A stretch of DNA of 64,000 bases from Methanosphaera sp. ISO3-F5 (GTDB taxonomy: Archaea > Methanobacteriota > Methanobacteria > Methanobacteriales > Methanobacteriaceae). Below, in pieces: positions 19,570 through 28,753 of the stretch. Below the pieces are notes generated by a model. It saw only the letters and a program-made list of their open reading frames with translations. It was not told the DNA's origin and searched no databases. The first letter of the stretch is position 1, and the number at the start of each line of letters is the position of its first letter. The stretch covers positions 2,103,076 through 2,167,075 of the forward strand of contig NZ_CP118753.2 of NCBI RefSeq assembly GCF_034480035.2, read 5' to 3'. A program made the translations under genes and the position numbers.

Positions 19570-20658
19570 ATTATTACGATTATTTTAGTTGTTGGTTCTA
19601 ATACTAGGGCAGTTTCAAAATCTTTAAAAATGTTGGGGTATACTGTGTATGCTACCAGTTTTTTTGAATTGGAAGATCAAAAAAAATATGTGGATAAACT
19701 AATTGTTCCATCAAATAATGATACTTTTGATTTAAAAGTATTAGAAGATTTATCATTAAATTATGTAAATGATGTTGATTACATTATTTTTACTAGTGAT
19801 GTTAACACAGATAGGTATCCTCATTCAAAAATCATAGGAAATACTAATACAAGACACATCAACAATAAATGGGAAATGTATAAAAAATTACATAAAAACT
19901 TCCTAATGCCTGCAACATATAGAATTAACAGTATTGAAGAAGCAACAGAAATAGTTAATAACCATAAAGATAAAAAATTTGTTATCAAACCAGTATATGG
20001 TTCAGGCGGAGTTGGAATAAATTATTTCAATACTAATATTCAATTGGATGGAGATTTTATTTTACAGGAATATATAGAAGGCAAAAGTGTAAGCAGTTCT
20101 TTCTTATCATATAATTCCCATGAAATTAGTATGGTCACTACATCTGATCAGATTATTGGTTCAAAAATGTTGGGTGGTAACGACTTTTTATATTGCGGAA
20201 ACATTACTCCATTAATCAATTCTAATCCCAAATTAATTAACATTTCAACAAAAATTTCTAAAATGTTTAAACTTGTTGGTTCTAATGGTGTGGATTTTAT
20301 TTTACATAAAAATAATGTTTATGTATTGGAAGTTAATCCTAGGATTCAGGGCACATTTGAATGTGTGGAAAATAGTTTTAACATTAACTTAGCTAAGGCA
20401 CATATTGATTCTTGTAATAATGAACTGGTTGAAATTCCTAAATTAAAGAATTTTTGTGTAAAATTAGTTCCTTATTCTATGAATGATGCTAAGTATGCTT
20501 TAAGGGGAATTGATTTCTTAAATGATTGTTCTCCATCTGATTACTTGTATAAAAAAGGCACTCCTATTGCTACTATTATCGTATCTGATAGGATTTTAGA
20601 GAATGCTATGGGTAAAGCTGAAATAATAAGAAAAAAAGTGTATGATTCTATAATTTAA
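19570..20658 (+). CDS. ATP-grasp domain protein, apparent ATT start
   Basis: ATP-grasp enzyme of about 362 residues, the carboxylate-amine ligase fold. Seen: N-terminal Rossmann-like (T)IILVVGSNTRAVSKSLK encoded upstream of the first ATG (19630), the ATP-binding loop VIKPVYGSGGVGINYF, EYIEGKSVSSSFL, and the metal-binding VLEVNPRIQGTFE. The conserved strand demands a start near 19570, yet the frame holds no ATG, GTG or TTG between the stop at 19531 and 19630. ATT at 19570 (4 nt after AGGTTG) or at 19573 fits. The substrate is unknown; it resembles archaeal ATP-grasp proteins of unassigned pathway. Confidence 0.75.
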   Translation: MITIILVVGSNTRAVSKSLKMLGYTVYATSFFELEDQKKYVDKLIVPSNNDTFDLKVLEDLSLNYVNDVDYIIFTSDVNTDRYPHSKIIGNTNTRHINNKWEMYKKLHKNFLMPATYRINSIEEATEIVNNHKDKKFVIKPVYGSGGVGINYFNTNIQLDGDFILQEYIEGKSVSSSFLSYNSHEISMVTTSDQIIGSKMLGGNDFLYCGNITPLINSNPKLINISTKISKMFKLVGSNGVDFILHKNNVYVLEVNPRIQGTFECVENSFNINLAKAHIDSCNNELVEIPKLKNFCVKLVPYSMNDAKYALRGIDFLNDCSPSDYLYKKGTPIATIIVSDRILENAMGKAEIIRKKVYDSII

Positions 20659-20814
20659 TTATATTATTTTTAATGTTATTAGTATGTATACCATTACTCC
20701 AAATGCTATTAGGAATGTTGATACTATCATTATTCTTGTATAAATATAAAATAATTTTACTCTTCTTTCAGGATCTTCATCTAAGTATTCTTTTAATGGA
20801 TCTTCATAAGGCAT
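20659..20814 (-). CDS. Small single-span membrane protein (51 aa)
   Basis: A 51-codon gene. ATG at 20814 sits 6 nt after AAGGAGAT, and the stop (20659-20661) directly abuts the stop of the ATP-grasp gene on the other strand. The N-terminal 20 residues are charged (MPYEDPLKEYLDEDPERRVK). A single hydrophobic helix (about 22-48) follows. The strong ribosome binding site, clean frame and sensible membrane topology make it real. No function is assigned. Confidence 0.75.
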   Translation of the reverse strand: MPYEDPLKEYLDEDPERRVKLFYIYTRIMIVSTFLIAFGVMVYILITLKII

Positions 20815-20897
20815 ATTTTAATCTCCTTATATTTCTTAAGTAAATTATTTGTTATAATTATTAAATAAATTTTTTGTAAAACTAGTTAAAAGATTAG

Positions 20898-20969
20898 TAG
20901 TCCCAAGCGGAGTCGAACCGCTGTCCCCGGTTCCAAAGACCAGGAGGATTGCCACTACCCTATGGGACT
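20898..20969 (-). tRNA. tRNA-Gln (UUG)
   Basis: 72-nt tRNA on the minus strand. Acceptor AGTCCCA pairs with TGGGACT, discriminator A, anticodon stem CTGGT/ACCGG with loop CTTTGGA giving anticodon TTG, and a T-arm containing GGTTCGACTCC. No encoded CCA. Two TATA-like elements lie upstream on the minus strand, ATTTTATATT near 20990 and AGTATATAAA at 21011-21020. Confidence 0.92.
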
Positions 20970-21298
20970 ATTTAGTACATGTAGTACAATATAAAATATC
21001 TCCGAACTTATTTATATACTTTTTGGTTACAAGTTTTTTTCCCAGCAATATAATAATTTTCAATATTTTTAAACTTTTTTTAACTAATAATCTCCCCTAT
21101 ATATAAATCTTTTTACTATATCTTTAAATACTTATAAAAAGATAAGTTAATGTTAAGAATTGTATAGATTCTTAATTTTCATAGCTTATTAATTTTGAAA
21201 AAAATTGATCACTAAAAACAAACCATAAAAAAATTAATACAATATATTTAATCCGATTCATATAGAATCTTTTTTTTGGTTTTATAGGAGGCGATAAG
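20970..21298. promoter_or_regulatory. Region between tRNA-Gln and the surface peptidase gene
   Basis: 329 bp, non-coding. It holds the tRNA-Gln promoter (minus strand) on the left and, for the + strand gene, a TATA-like AATACTTATAAAAAG near 21126-21140. Within the likely 5' untranslated region are a small hairpin AAGAAT...ATTCTT (near 21153-21172) and GATTC-ATATA-GAATC followed by T8 at 21255-21277, a terminator-like element only about 9 bp before the ribosome binding site GGAGG. Confidence 0.5.
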
Positions 21299-23404
21299 AT
21301 TAAGAGAAGTTTGATTTTGGTTCTCTTTGTTTCAATCTTACTCAGTATTTCCGCAATATCTGCAACAGATAGCAATGAAAATACTACAACAAATGATTTA
21401 ACATCAGATGTTGTTACAAATACACAAACAGAGAGTAATACCAATATAGAATCAAATTCTATAAAAAATACGGTAAGCAATGAATATGAAGCTATAACAA
21501 ATGATATTTCATCCGATGAGAAAACAATATCAAAACAATCAACAAACAATTCTAACACAAAGACAGCAGCAAACAAAGAAAAAGTTATCATAACATCTCA
21601 ACCAATAACATCATATGCAAATCAATTAATCACAATAAAAGCAAGTGTTACTTATCAAAATGGTGAAATCTTAAAAGATGCAAAAACTGCTATTAAAATT
21701 AATGGAAATACTATAGGTCATCCAAGAGTTACTAATGGAATCATATCCTTTAATTATATGCTACCAAAATGGCATGCAAAAGAATATGATATATCAATCA
21801 CAGTAGGTGAAACTTCAGAAACAGCAACTACAAAAGCAACTTCATCCTTATTAATTAAGAGACATAATGTAATTGTTACATTAGAAGATTCTGAAGTCTT
21901 ATCTGCAGCAAAAACAACATTAAAAGCAAATGTTAAATATGAAGATGGAACACCAGTAAATAGTACAAAAGCAGTTTTCAAAATAAACGGAAAAACTATT
22001 GGTTCTACAATAGTACAAAATGGGGTAGCATCAATAACTTGTGTTGTCCCTGCTAAGGCAAAAACTTATCCATTAATATTAAAAATAGGAGAAACCACAG
22101 TTTCATCTTATAAAGAAACTTCGGCTAAATTAGTAGTTAAGAAAAGAACACCTAAAATAGATGTTGATTCATTAATTTTTGTTAAAGAAGGTTATACTGT
22201 AACATTAAGAGCAAAATTAACAGATGTTGGTTATGCTGATGCTACAGGTAAACTTGGTTTCAAAATAAATGGAAAAACTGTTGCAACTGTAAAAATGGTT
22301 GACAGTACTGCTGAATACAAGTATGATTCAAGTAAATTAGATAAAGAGAATTATGTTGTAACAGTAGTATATGGTGGTTCTGGTGCATTAAATGAAGTAA
22401 GAAAAAATACAACATTAAGGGTTCAATCGGATTTAGTTTCAACTTATACTTATGCTCAATTACTTGAAAAAGGAGTATCTGTTAGAGATTTTATTAAAAA
22501 CAATAATAGATTACCTAACTATGCAGCTATTGGTGGTAACGAAGTATCAATGGCAGATTTATTATACATGTATACTCAAATGTTAACATATAATAATTCT
22601 TTCCATAATGGGGGATTTTCAACACCTTCATCATCAGCCAGCACATCTCAGTATAATATTAACTTCTACACTAAGGACTATATGGCTTTGGCTAAGACTA
22701 TAGTTGACTCTTATATAGAAAATGGACGTGCTCCAAAAACTATGAAAAGTGATTCAGGTTTAACCTTAAGCTTTACGGATGCTGTTTATGCTTACTCACG
22801 AGTAATTGGTTATTTGGCTGAGCACAATCGGTTGCCAAATTATGTTGGAATAGATAAGATTTCTTCTTCATCTTCAAGTTCATCATCAGGTTCATCTTCA
22901 TCTAGTTCCTCCTCTTCAAACAGTGGATCAGCAACGAATAATGATGTACCTTCCGGATTTGAACAATACCTGGGCAGTGCTAAAAATGCAGCTGTAAATA
23001 GTACAACAATGTACAATGCAGTTAAAAAAGCAATCAGTGGTGCTACTTCTTTATATGCTCAAGCAAAAGCTATATTTGATTATGTAAATGCTGTAACTGA
23101 TTATCAGTTTTACATGAATACTAGATATGGAGCATTAGGAACTTTAAGTAGAGGTTACGGTAACTGTGTAGATCAATCACACGTATTGATTGGTATGTTC
23201 CGTACAGCACGATTACCTGCAAGGTATTGTCATGCAACATGTTACTTCACAAGTGGTCTTGTAGTAGGTCATGTATGGACAGAAGTTTATGTAAATGGTC
23301 AATGGTATAAATGTGATACTACTTCAAGTAGAAATACATTTGGAGTAATAAATAACTGGTACAAATCCTCTACAGTTAAAAGATACACAAGTATATCATT
23401 CTAA
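21299..23404 (+). CDS. Secreted pseudomurein-binding, transglutaminase-fold peptidase (C71-like)
   Basis: About 701 residues. With an ATT start at 21299 the protein opens MKRSLILVLFVSILLSIS-AISA, a textbook signal peptide; starting at TTG 21311 removes its positive charges and is too far from GGAGG. Then come an Asn/Thr/Ser-rich segment, three Ig-like repeats (about 95-380, each with a KINGKTIG-type strand), two pseudomurein-binding repeats (IKNNNRLPNYAAIGG and EHNRLPNYVGI cores, about 385-520) and a Ser-rich linker. A C-terminal transglutaminase-like domain has C623 (GNCVDQSH), H658 (GHVWTEV) and D673 (KCDTT) as the triad. This is the layout of methanobacterial wall-acting isopeptidases related to phage PeiW/PeiP. 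It is likely anchored on or remodels pseudomurein. Confidence 0.85.
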   Translation: MKRSLILVLFVSILLSISAISATDSNENTTTNDLTSDVVTNTQTESNTNIESNSIKNTVSNEYEAITNDISSDEKTISKQSTNNSNTKTAANKEKVIITSQPITSYANQLITIKASVTYQNGEILKDAKTAIKINGNTIGHPRVTNGIISFNYMLPKWHAKEYDISITVGETSETATTKATSSLLIKRHNVIVTLEDSEVLSAAKTTLKANVKYEDGTPVNSTKAVFKINGKTIGSTIVQNGVASITCVVPAKAKTYPLILKIGETTVSSYKETSAKLVVKKRTPKIDVDSLIFVKEGYTVTLRAKLTDVGYADATGKLGFKINGKTVATVKMVDSTAEYKYDSSKLDKENYVVTVVYGGSGALNEVRKNTTLRVQSDLVSTYTYAQLLEKGVSVRDFIKNNNRLPNYAAIGGNEVSMADLLYMYTQMLTYNNSFHNGGFSTPSSSASTSQYNINFYTKDYMALAKTIVDSYIENGRAPKTMKSDSGLTLSFTDAVYAYSRVIGYLAEHNRLPNYVGIDKISSSSSSSSSGSSSSSSSSSNSGSATNNDVPSGFEQYLGSAKNAAVNSTTMYNAVKKAISGATSLYAQAKAIFDYVNAVTDYQFYMNTRYGALGTLSRGYGNCVDQSHVLIGMFRTARLPARYCHATCYFTSGLVVGHVWTEVYVNGQWYKCDTTSSRNTFGVINNWYKSSTVKRYTSISF

Positions 23405-23440
23405 TATAGACTTATATTCTTTATTTTTCTTTTTTTTTCA
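23405..23440 (+). terminator. T-rich tract after the surface peptidase gene
   Basis: Downstream of the stop are runs such as TTTATTTTTC followed by T9 (to about 23439). No strong hairpin. Archaeal termination can rely on such U-tracts alone. The remaining gap up to mer at 23592 is AT-rich with TATA-like stretches and no gene. Confidence 0.4.
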
Positions 23441-23591
23441 TATTATTTTATTATTTTTCTATTTAACTTATTATAAACATTATTTATACAATCTATTTTT
23501 TCAAAAAGTATAGAAGTTACTTTTAACATAACTAATAATAATATAAAATATTTTAAATAACATTAATTTTAGAATGTTAGAGGGGATAATA

Positions 23592-24557
23592 ATGAAATTT
23601 AGTTTAGAACTTCTGCCAAATGAACCGATTAAAGACATATTAGAAGTTATAAAACTTGCAGAAAATATTGGATTTGAAAATATCTGGATAACTGATCATT
23701 ATAATAATAGGGATGTTTTTGAAGTTTTAGCATTAGCTGCTCATGAAACAAGCACTATTCATATGGGGTCTGGAGTTTCAAATCCTTTTGTAAGAAATCC
23801 GGTTACAATAGCATCTGCTACAGCAACTTTAAATGAAATATCTGATGGACGAGCTATTGTAGGTGTAGGTCCTGGAGATAAAGCTACAATGGAAACATTA
23901 AATTTATCCTGGTCAAAACCTGTTAAAACAGTTAAAAATGCTATTAATGACATACGAGTATTGTTAAATGGTGAAAAATTAGATCAAGGCGCACATCTTA
24001 ATGGAATAAAAAAAATAGAAAGTAACATTCCAATATATATGGCAGCTCAGGGTCCGATGATGCTTAAAGCATCAGGTGAAGTTGCTGATGGATGTTTAAT
24101 TAATGCTTCCAATTCTAAAGATTTTGAAATAGCAGTTCCATTAATAAAAGAAGGAATTCAAAAAGGTGGTAATAAGGCCGATTATTATTTTGCAGCATAT
24201 ACTGCATGCAGTATTGATGAGAATGTGGATGTTGCATATAATCAGGCAAAAACAGTTGTTGCATTCATTCTTGCAGGTGCACCGGATGTGGTATTGGAAC
24301 GTCATAATATTTCTGTAGATGTTGCAGTTAAAATTAGAAACGCATTAGCGGTATATGATTTTAAAACAGCAAGTAGTCTTGTTGATGAAAACATGATTGA
24401 TGCATTTTCAGTTTGTGGAACACCAGAGGATATATCTGCTAAAATTGAAGAATTTGCAAAGTTGGGTATTAATGAATTTGTTATTGGTTCACCTATAGGA
24501 AAAGATAGGGAAAATGCTTTAAAATTAGTGGAAGATATTATTAACTCATTTAATTAA
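23592..24557 (+). CDS. mer: F420-dependent methylene-tetrahydromethanopterin reductase
   Basis: 321-residue enzyme reducing methylene-H4MPT to methyl-H4MPT with reduced F420, a core step of CO2 methanogenesis (run oxidatively when methanol is the carbon source). Bacterial luciferase-like TIM barrel: MKFSLELLPNEP start, IWITDHYNNRDVFEVLA, MGSGVSNPFVRNPVTIAS and GVGPGDKATM match Mer closely. Start ATG 23592, 5 nt after GGGGA; the in-frame ATG at 23574 lies upstream of that site. The RaSEA gene follows after 10 bp. Confidence 0.95.
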   Translation: MKFSLELLPNEPIKDILEVIKLAENIGFENIWITDHYNNRDVFEVLALAAHETSTIHMGSGVSNPFVRNPVTIASATATLNEISDGRAIVGVGPGDKATMETLNLSWSKPVKTVKNAINDIRVLLNGEKLDQGAHLNGIKKIESNIPIYMAAQGPMMLKASGEVADGCLINASNSKDFEIAVPLIKEGIQKGGNKADYYFAAYTACSIDENVDVAYNQAKTVVAFILAGAPDVVLERHNISVDVAVKIRNALAVYDFKTASSLVDENMIDAFSVCGTPEDISAKIEEFAKLGINEFVIGSPIGKDRENALKLVEDIINSFN

Positions 24558-24567
24558 GGTTTTATCT

Positions 24568-25674
24568 ATGAAAGTTCAGGAAATAAATAGGCAAATAAGG
24601 GAAAATTCTATTGCAAATATAATTAAAAAACGTGACAGAAAGAAGAATAAGAAACCATTACAGGCATATGCTGCTAGCTGGTCTAATGAGGACAGGTTAT
24701 ATGACTGTGTTGGTCATACAATTTTTATTGTTTTACCAACAAGTGGATGTGAATGGGCTACTAAAAGTGGTGGATGTACTATGTGTAGTTATATTTCTGA
24801 TTCACCTCTGATGGATATTTCTAGTGATGATCTTGTCACGATATTTGATAATGAATGGAATAAGCAGCTAGAAAAGGTTGATATTTCAACTAAGGAGAAT
24901 GTTGCTATAAAATTATTTGTTTCTGGTAGTTTTTTAAATGTAAATGAAATACCTGAAAAAGTGCAGGAATATATCTTCAATAAATTCAGCAAATACGACC
25001 AAATTAAAGAGGTAATTGTTGAATCCAAACCAGAATACATAGACGAATTTTCATTAAAAAGACTTGCAAGCATAATCCCTGATAAAATTTTTGAGATTGG
25101 TATAGGTCTTGAGACTTCTAATGAGGATACTCGATTAAATAAGATTAATAAAGGAATAACAAACAAATCCTTCGAAAAAGCAGTATCAACAATAAACTCA
25201 ATAACAGAATATGATATAAGAGCAAAAGCATACCTACTAGTTAAACCAATACTGATATCAGAAAAACAAGCAATAGAAGAATCCATAGACTCAGCAAAAT
25301 ATGCAAAAGAAGTAGGAGTACGAAGATTAGCATATTGTCCTGCCACAGTACATGGAGGAACAATGATGGATTCCCTATGGAAAAAAGGTTCATATAATCC
25401 ACCATGGATATGGAGTACAGTTGAAATAATAAAAGAAGTACGAAAAAATGTGGACATACCAATGATTATGGATACCGCAGGTTTTGGTACAAGACGAGGA
25501 CCATTTAACTGTAAAAAATGTAACGCTAAACTCAAAAGTTTAATAATAAAATCAAATCTAGAACAAGAAATATCTGAAGAACTAGAAAACTTTACCTGTG
25601 AATGTAAAGAAAAATGGGCAGCTGACCTTGAATTTTCAGATATATTAAATACAACAACAAACCCAAAAAATTAG
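24568..25674 (+). CDS. raSEA: Archaeosine biosynthesis radical SAM protein
   Basis: 368-residue radical SAM enzyme that, with ArcS, converts preQ0-lysine tRNA to archaeosine at G15. The unusual cluster motif C-x8-C-x2-C is visible (CEWATKSGGCTMC, about 59-71). A TIM-barrel segment with EIGIGLETSNEDTRLNKINKG follows, then a C-terminal zinc-ribbon-like set (CKKC ... CECK, about 316-352). The composition changes inside the gene: codons before about 25,130 mix T and A endings, while later ones are overwhelmingly A- or C-rich. It follows mer with a 10-bp gap. Confidence 0.85.
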   Translation: MKVQEINRQIRENSIANIIKKRDRKKNKKPLQAYAASWSNEDRLYDCVGHTIFIVLPTSGCEWATKSGGCTMCSYISDSPLMDISSDDLVTIFDNEWNKQLEKVDISTKENVAIKLFVSGSFLNVNEIPEKVQEYIFNKFSKYDQIKEVIVESKPEYIDEFSLKRLASIIPDKIFEIGIGLETSNEDTRLNKINKGITNKSFEKAVSTINSITEYDIRAKAYLLVKPILISEKQAIEESIDSAKYAKEVGVRRLAYCPATVHGGTMMDSLWKKGSYNPPWIWSTVEIIKEVRKNVDIPMIMDTAGFGTRRGPFNCKKCNAKLKSLIIKSNLEQEISEELENFTCECKEKWAADLEFSDILNTTTNPKN

Positions 25675-25688
25675 TAAAAAAAATAATA

Positions 25689-25719
25689 AAATATTAGGAA
25701 ATAATTTAACCTAATATTT
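25689..25719 (-). terminator. Terminator hairpin of hcp, overlapping its stop codon
   Basis: A perfect 10-bp inverted repeat AAATATTAGG (25689-25698) and CCTAATATTT (25710-25719) with an 11-nt loop. On the minus strand it is followed by a T8 tract (+ strand A-run at about 25675-25683). The hcp stop codon (25706-25708) lies in the loop and the last three sense codons form one arm. Confidence 0.75.
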
Positions 25720-27004
25720 CCTTAATATCCTCTTCAGGTGTATTAATTAATTTTAAATCAAAGTTATCAACAAGTACAGTTAATATGGTTTCATCAATCC
25801 ATGCTGGAAGAACAGGACCAATATGGATGTTGGTAAGACCTAATGATAATAAACTCCATAGAATTGAAACTGCTTTTTGTTCCATCCAACTTAATACGAA
25901 AGTAACAGGTAAATCATTTAATTCCATATCAAATACTTCTGTAAGTGCAGTTAATATTTCTGCTCCAACAATTGCATCATTACATTGACCAAGGTCAATT
26001 AATCTTGGAATTCCATCAATGTCACCTAAATCTAAATCATTGAATCTGTATTTTCCACAACCTACACATAATATAACAGTATCTTCTGGTAATTGTTTAG
26101 CAAATTCTGTGTAATATTCCATTTCTTTATTAAATGGTGTGTCACATCCACCCATCACAAAGAACTGTTTGATTTTTCCACTTAGTACGGCTTCTTTAAT
26201 AGTATCAGCTAATGATAGTACTGTTGTTTTACCGAATCCTGTGGTGTATGATGTTTTTTCTTCTTCTTCAAGTTCAGGTAATTCTAATGCTTGTTTAATT
26301 ATGTCACTGAAATCATAGTTATCAATATGTGGAGTGTTAGGTAATTGTGCTATTCCTGAAGTGTAAATTCTATCTGCATATGAATCCAGAGGTATTAATC
26401 CACAGTTTGTTGTTACAAGAATTGGTATGTTATATTTTGCAAATACTTCTTTTTGATCAATCCATGCTCCACCTAATTGTCCTTTTAAGTGTTCATATTT
26501 TTTAAGTTCTGGATAACCATGAGCTATTAGCATTTCACTGTGAGTGTATATGTTAATTCCTTTTCCTTCGGTCTGTTTAAGTAATTCTTCTAATACTTTT
26601 AAGTCATGTCCGGTTACTAAAATTCCATGTCCTTTGCTTGCACCTTTTGGTACTTCTACAGGTACTGGTTCTCCATAGTTATCAATATGTGCTTTTTTAA
26701 GTCCTGCCATTGCTTTAATGTTTATTTGTCCTGCTTCTACGGCCATGTCTATGAAGCTTTGTATATCAAAATTCACATTGGTTAATGTGGAGTATAATCC
26801 TTTTTCTATGAAAGCATTTATTTCTTCATCTGTTTCTCCAAATTCTCTCATCTGGTATGCGTATGCGGATATTCCTTTTAATGTGAATATTAAGTTATCC
26901 TGTAGTCTTGCTAGTGTTTCGTTTTTTCCACATACTCCGGCTACTGTACATCCTTCTGCGTTAACTGTTTGTGAGCATTGATAACAAAACATTTTATCAT
27001 TCAT
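25706..27004 (-). CDS. hcp: Hybrid cluster protein (hydroxylamine reductase), class III
   Basis: 432-residue Fe-S protein reducing hydroxylamine or NO and implicated in nitrosative/oxidative stress. N-terminal cysteines C7-x2-C10-x8-C19-x5-C25 bind the [4Fe-4S] cluster. Later Cys/His/Glu ligands of the hybrid cluster are seen ([47 protein letters not shown]). The length of about 430, versus about 550 in bacterial forms, marks the shorter class III. Divergent from a TrmB-type regulator, which is the likely controller. GGTGA precedes the ATG at 27004. Confidence 0.93.
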   Translation of the reverse strand: MNDKMFCYQCSQTVNAEGCTVAGVCGKNETLARLQDNLIFTLKGISAYAYQMREFGETDEEINAFIEKGLYSTLTNVNFDIQSFIDMAVEAGQINIKAMAGLKKAHIDNYGEPVPVEVPKGASKGHGILVTGHDLKVLEELLKQTEGKGINIYTHSEMLIAHGYPELKKYEHLKGQLGGAWIDQKEVFAKYNIPILVTTNCGLIPLDSYADRIYTSGIAQLPNTPHIDNYDFSDIIKQALELPELEEEEKTSYTTGFGKTTVLSLADTIKEAVLSGKIKQFFVMGGCDTPFNKEMEYYTEFAKQLPEDTVILCVGCGKYRFNDLDLGDIDGIPRLIDLGQCNDAIVGAEILTALTEVFDMELNDLPVTFVLSWMEQKAVSILWSLLSLGLTNIHIGPVLPAWIDETILTVLVDNFDLKLINTPEEDIKEILG

Positions 27005-27135
27005 AATTTATCACCTATTGTTTTATGTTAATAATTATAAACTATTTTTTTATATAATATTTTGTCACTAAGAAAGTTAAAATGAAAAAATATATTTATA
27101 GTCCACAATAGAAAAAATATACAAGGGTGATTAGA
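27005..27135. promoter_or_regulatory. Divergent promoter between hcp and trmB-like gene
   Basis: 131 bp. TATA-like elements are seen on each strand: TATATTTATAG near 27090 for the regulator and, on the minus strand, TTATATAAAA near 27050 for hcp. No long inverted repeat is obvious. The arrangement suggests local control of hcp by the adjacent regulator. Confidence 0.5.
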
Positions 27136-27888
27136 ATGGAAGAAATGGTGAACACATTAAAACAAATAGGATTCACAGAATACGAATCAAAAGCATACAT
27201 ATCATTAGTAGGATTAGTATCAGCAAAAGCAGATGAAATAAGCAAAGACTCAAAAGTACCCCGCTCAAAAATTTATTCAGTACTAGAAAACCTGTACAAA
27301 AAAGAATTAATAGACATACAACAAAAAAGACCAATAGTATACACAATCAAACATCCAAAAGACACATTACCAGAATATAAGAAACAATTTAACCAACACT
27401 TCGACAAACTAGAACAGAACATGATAAAATTATACGAAAGCAAAATTCCAAAAATAAACACACCAATCACATCAATAGAAGATGAAGACAAAATATACAA
27501 ACAAAAATTCTCAATAATAAAAAACACAAAACAAACACTATACATAAGAATAGGATTCATAATACCAGAAGAAATAACAGCATTCAAAAAATACATAACA
27601 TACCTATTAAAAAAAGGAGTAAACGTTAAAATATTAGCATCAAAAAAATACACTTTCAATAACAAAGAAATAAACCTGGAAAAAGAACTATCAAATCTTT
27701 CAGCTCAAATAAAATATATTAACTTACCGGCAGCACAACTATTAATCCGAGACAATAAGGAAATGTTCCTAATATTTGCAGAAAATATAAAAAATAATAT
27801 TCATCAAAAAAATATGATTGGATTACATAACACTTACCCAACCATAATATCAAACTACACAAAAGCATTTGAAAAACATTTTAATTAA
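27136..27888 (+). CDS. TrmB-family transcriptional regulator
   Basis: 250-residue archaeal TrmB-like regulator. N-terminal winged helix (about 1-75): [19 protein letters not shown] then [21 protein letters not shown] coiled coil follows (about 85-115) and then a ligand-sensing C-terminal domain (about 120-250). Start ATG 27136, 5 nt after GGTGA; the in-frame GTG at 27127 lies within that ribosome binding site. The 3' end overlaps the DUF89 gene by 8 bp within a 16-nt palindrome (27879-27894). The ligand is unknown; hcp, divergently placed, is the probable target. Confidence 0.82.
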   Translation: MEEMVNTLKQIGFTEYESKAYISLVGLVSAKADEISKDSKVPRSKIYSVLENLYKKELIDIQQKRPIVYTIKHPKDTLPEYKKQFNQHFDKLEQNMIKLYESKIPKINTPITSIEDEDKIYKQKFSIIKNTKQTLYIRIGFIIPEEITAFKKYITYLLKKGVNVKILASKKYTFNNKEINLEKELSNLSAQIKYINLPAAQLLIRDNKEMFLIFAENIKNNIHQKNMIGLHNTYPTIISNYTKAFEKHFN

Positions 27889-28753
27889 TTAAAAGCTTCT
27901 CACAAATAACAGGACTACCTACTGGAACACCAATATCCCGACTAATCACATTACATTTAACGGTCAACAAGAAATAAACAGGCCGTTCAATATGCATCTC
28001 AGTTAAACCTTCATAATTACCCATACCCTTGCTTATGATTAAATCAACATTATTCATCAAATCATTAAATTCTGGAGACACAAACTCTTCAACAACACCC
28101 ACAGAAGCAGCACCAGTACTTATAATAGTTGTATAATCATCAAGACCTAAATCAACAGCATCCTTAATTAAAGCATCATTAAGAATAGGACCATCTTTCA
28201 ATGCAAGAAAAATATTCACATCATAATCTTCCTTAATCTTCTTAATAAGTAACTTATCAAACACTATTTCTCCACTATTATCTGTTAAATACAATACATT
28301 CTCAGCATTTTTCAGAGCATTATCCAATTTATCAATATCATTTATAACAGGATCCTTAGTAATCTGCTTTTTAATTAACGATTCCATATCAGTATCCTCT
28401 TTTAAAGCTCCGAAATCAATAACATTTCCAGCTACAGCAATTTTAATATAATTCAATAAAGTATCATCCTTTTCAATAAGATTTTTCACCATTGGAATTA
28501 AATTCAATGCTAACTTATTTCCATCTTCACGAAGATTCTTGTAAGGATCATCATTTCCGGTTTCATCCATAATCATATGATGTAATTTAGTGCCTAACTT
28601 ATTTGACTGATAATTCTTTTTAAAATTAGTATTCATAAAGTCTAAAACCTTTAATGTCGCATTCATTCTTAATTCAACATCATCTGTTGCATTTTCAATA
28701 GCTTCTCTTGACTGTCTTAGCATACATGAAGCACATTCATAGTTTATTTTCAC
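27881..28753 (-). CDS. DUF89/ARMT1-like damage-control phosphatase
   Basis: 290-residue protein of the DUF89 family, metal-dependent phosphatases thought to remove damaged sugar-phosphate metabolites. Seen: the N-terminal cysteine pair [14 protein letters not shown] typical of the archaeal subfamily, the [10 protein letters not shown] motif (about 128-137), [11 protein letters not shown] (about 174-184) with the catalytic Asp/Asn, and [11 protein letters not shown] (about 244). Starts with GTG at 28753 behind AGGAG. It overlaps the convergent regulator gene at its end. Confidence 0.85.
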   Translation of the reverse strand: MKINYECASCMLRQSREAIENATDDVELRMNATLKVLDFMNTNFKKNYQSNKLGTKLHHMIMDETGNDDPYKNLREDGNKLALNLIPMVKNLIEKDDTLLNYIKIAVAGNVIDFGALKEDTDMESLIKKQITKDPVINDIDKLDNALKNAENVLYLTDNSGEIVFDKLLIKKIKEDYDVNIFLALKDGPILNDALIKDAVDLGLDDYTTIISTGAASVGVVEEFVSPEFNDLMNNVDLIISKGMGNYEGLTEMHIERPVYFLLTVKCNVISRDIGVPVGSPVICEKLLIN

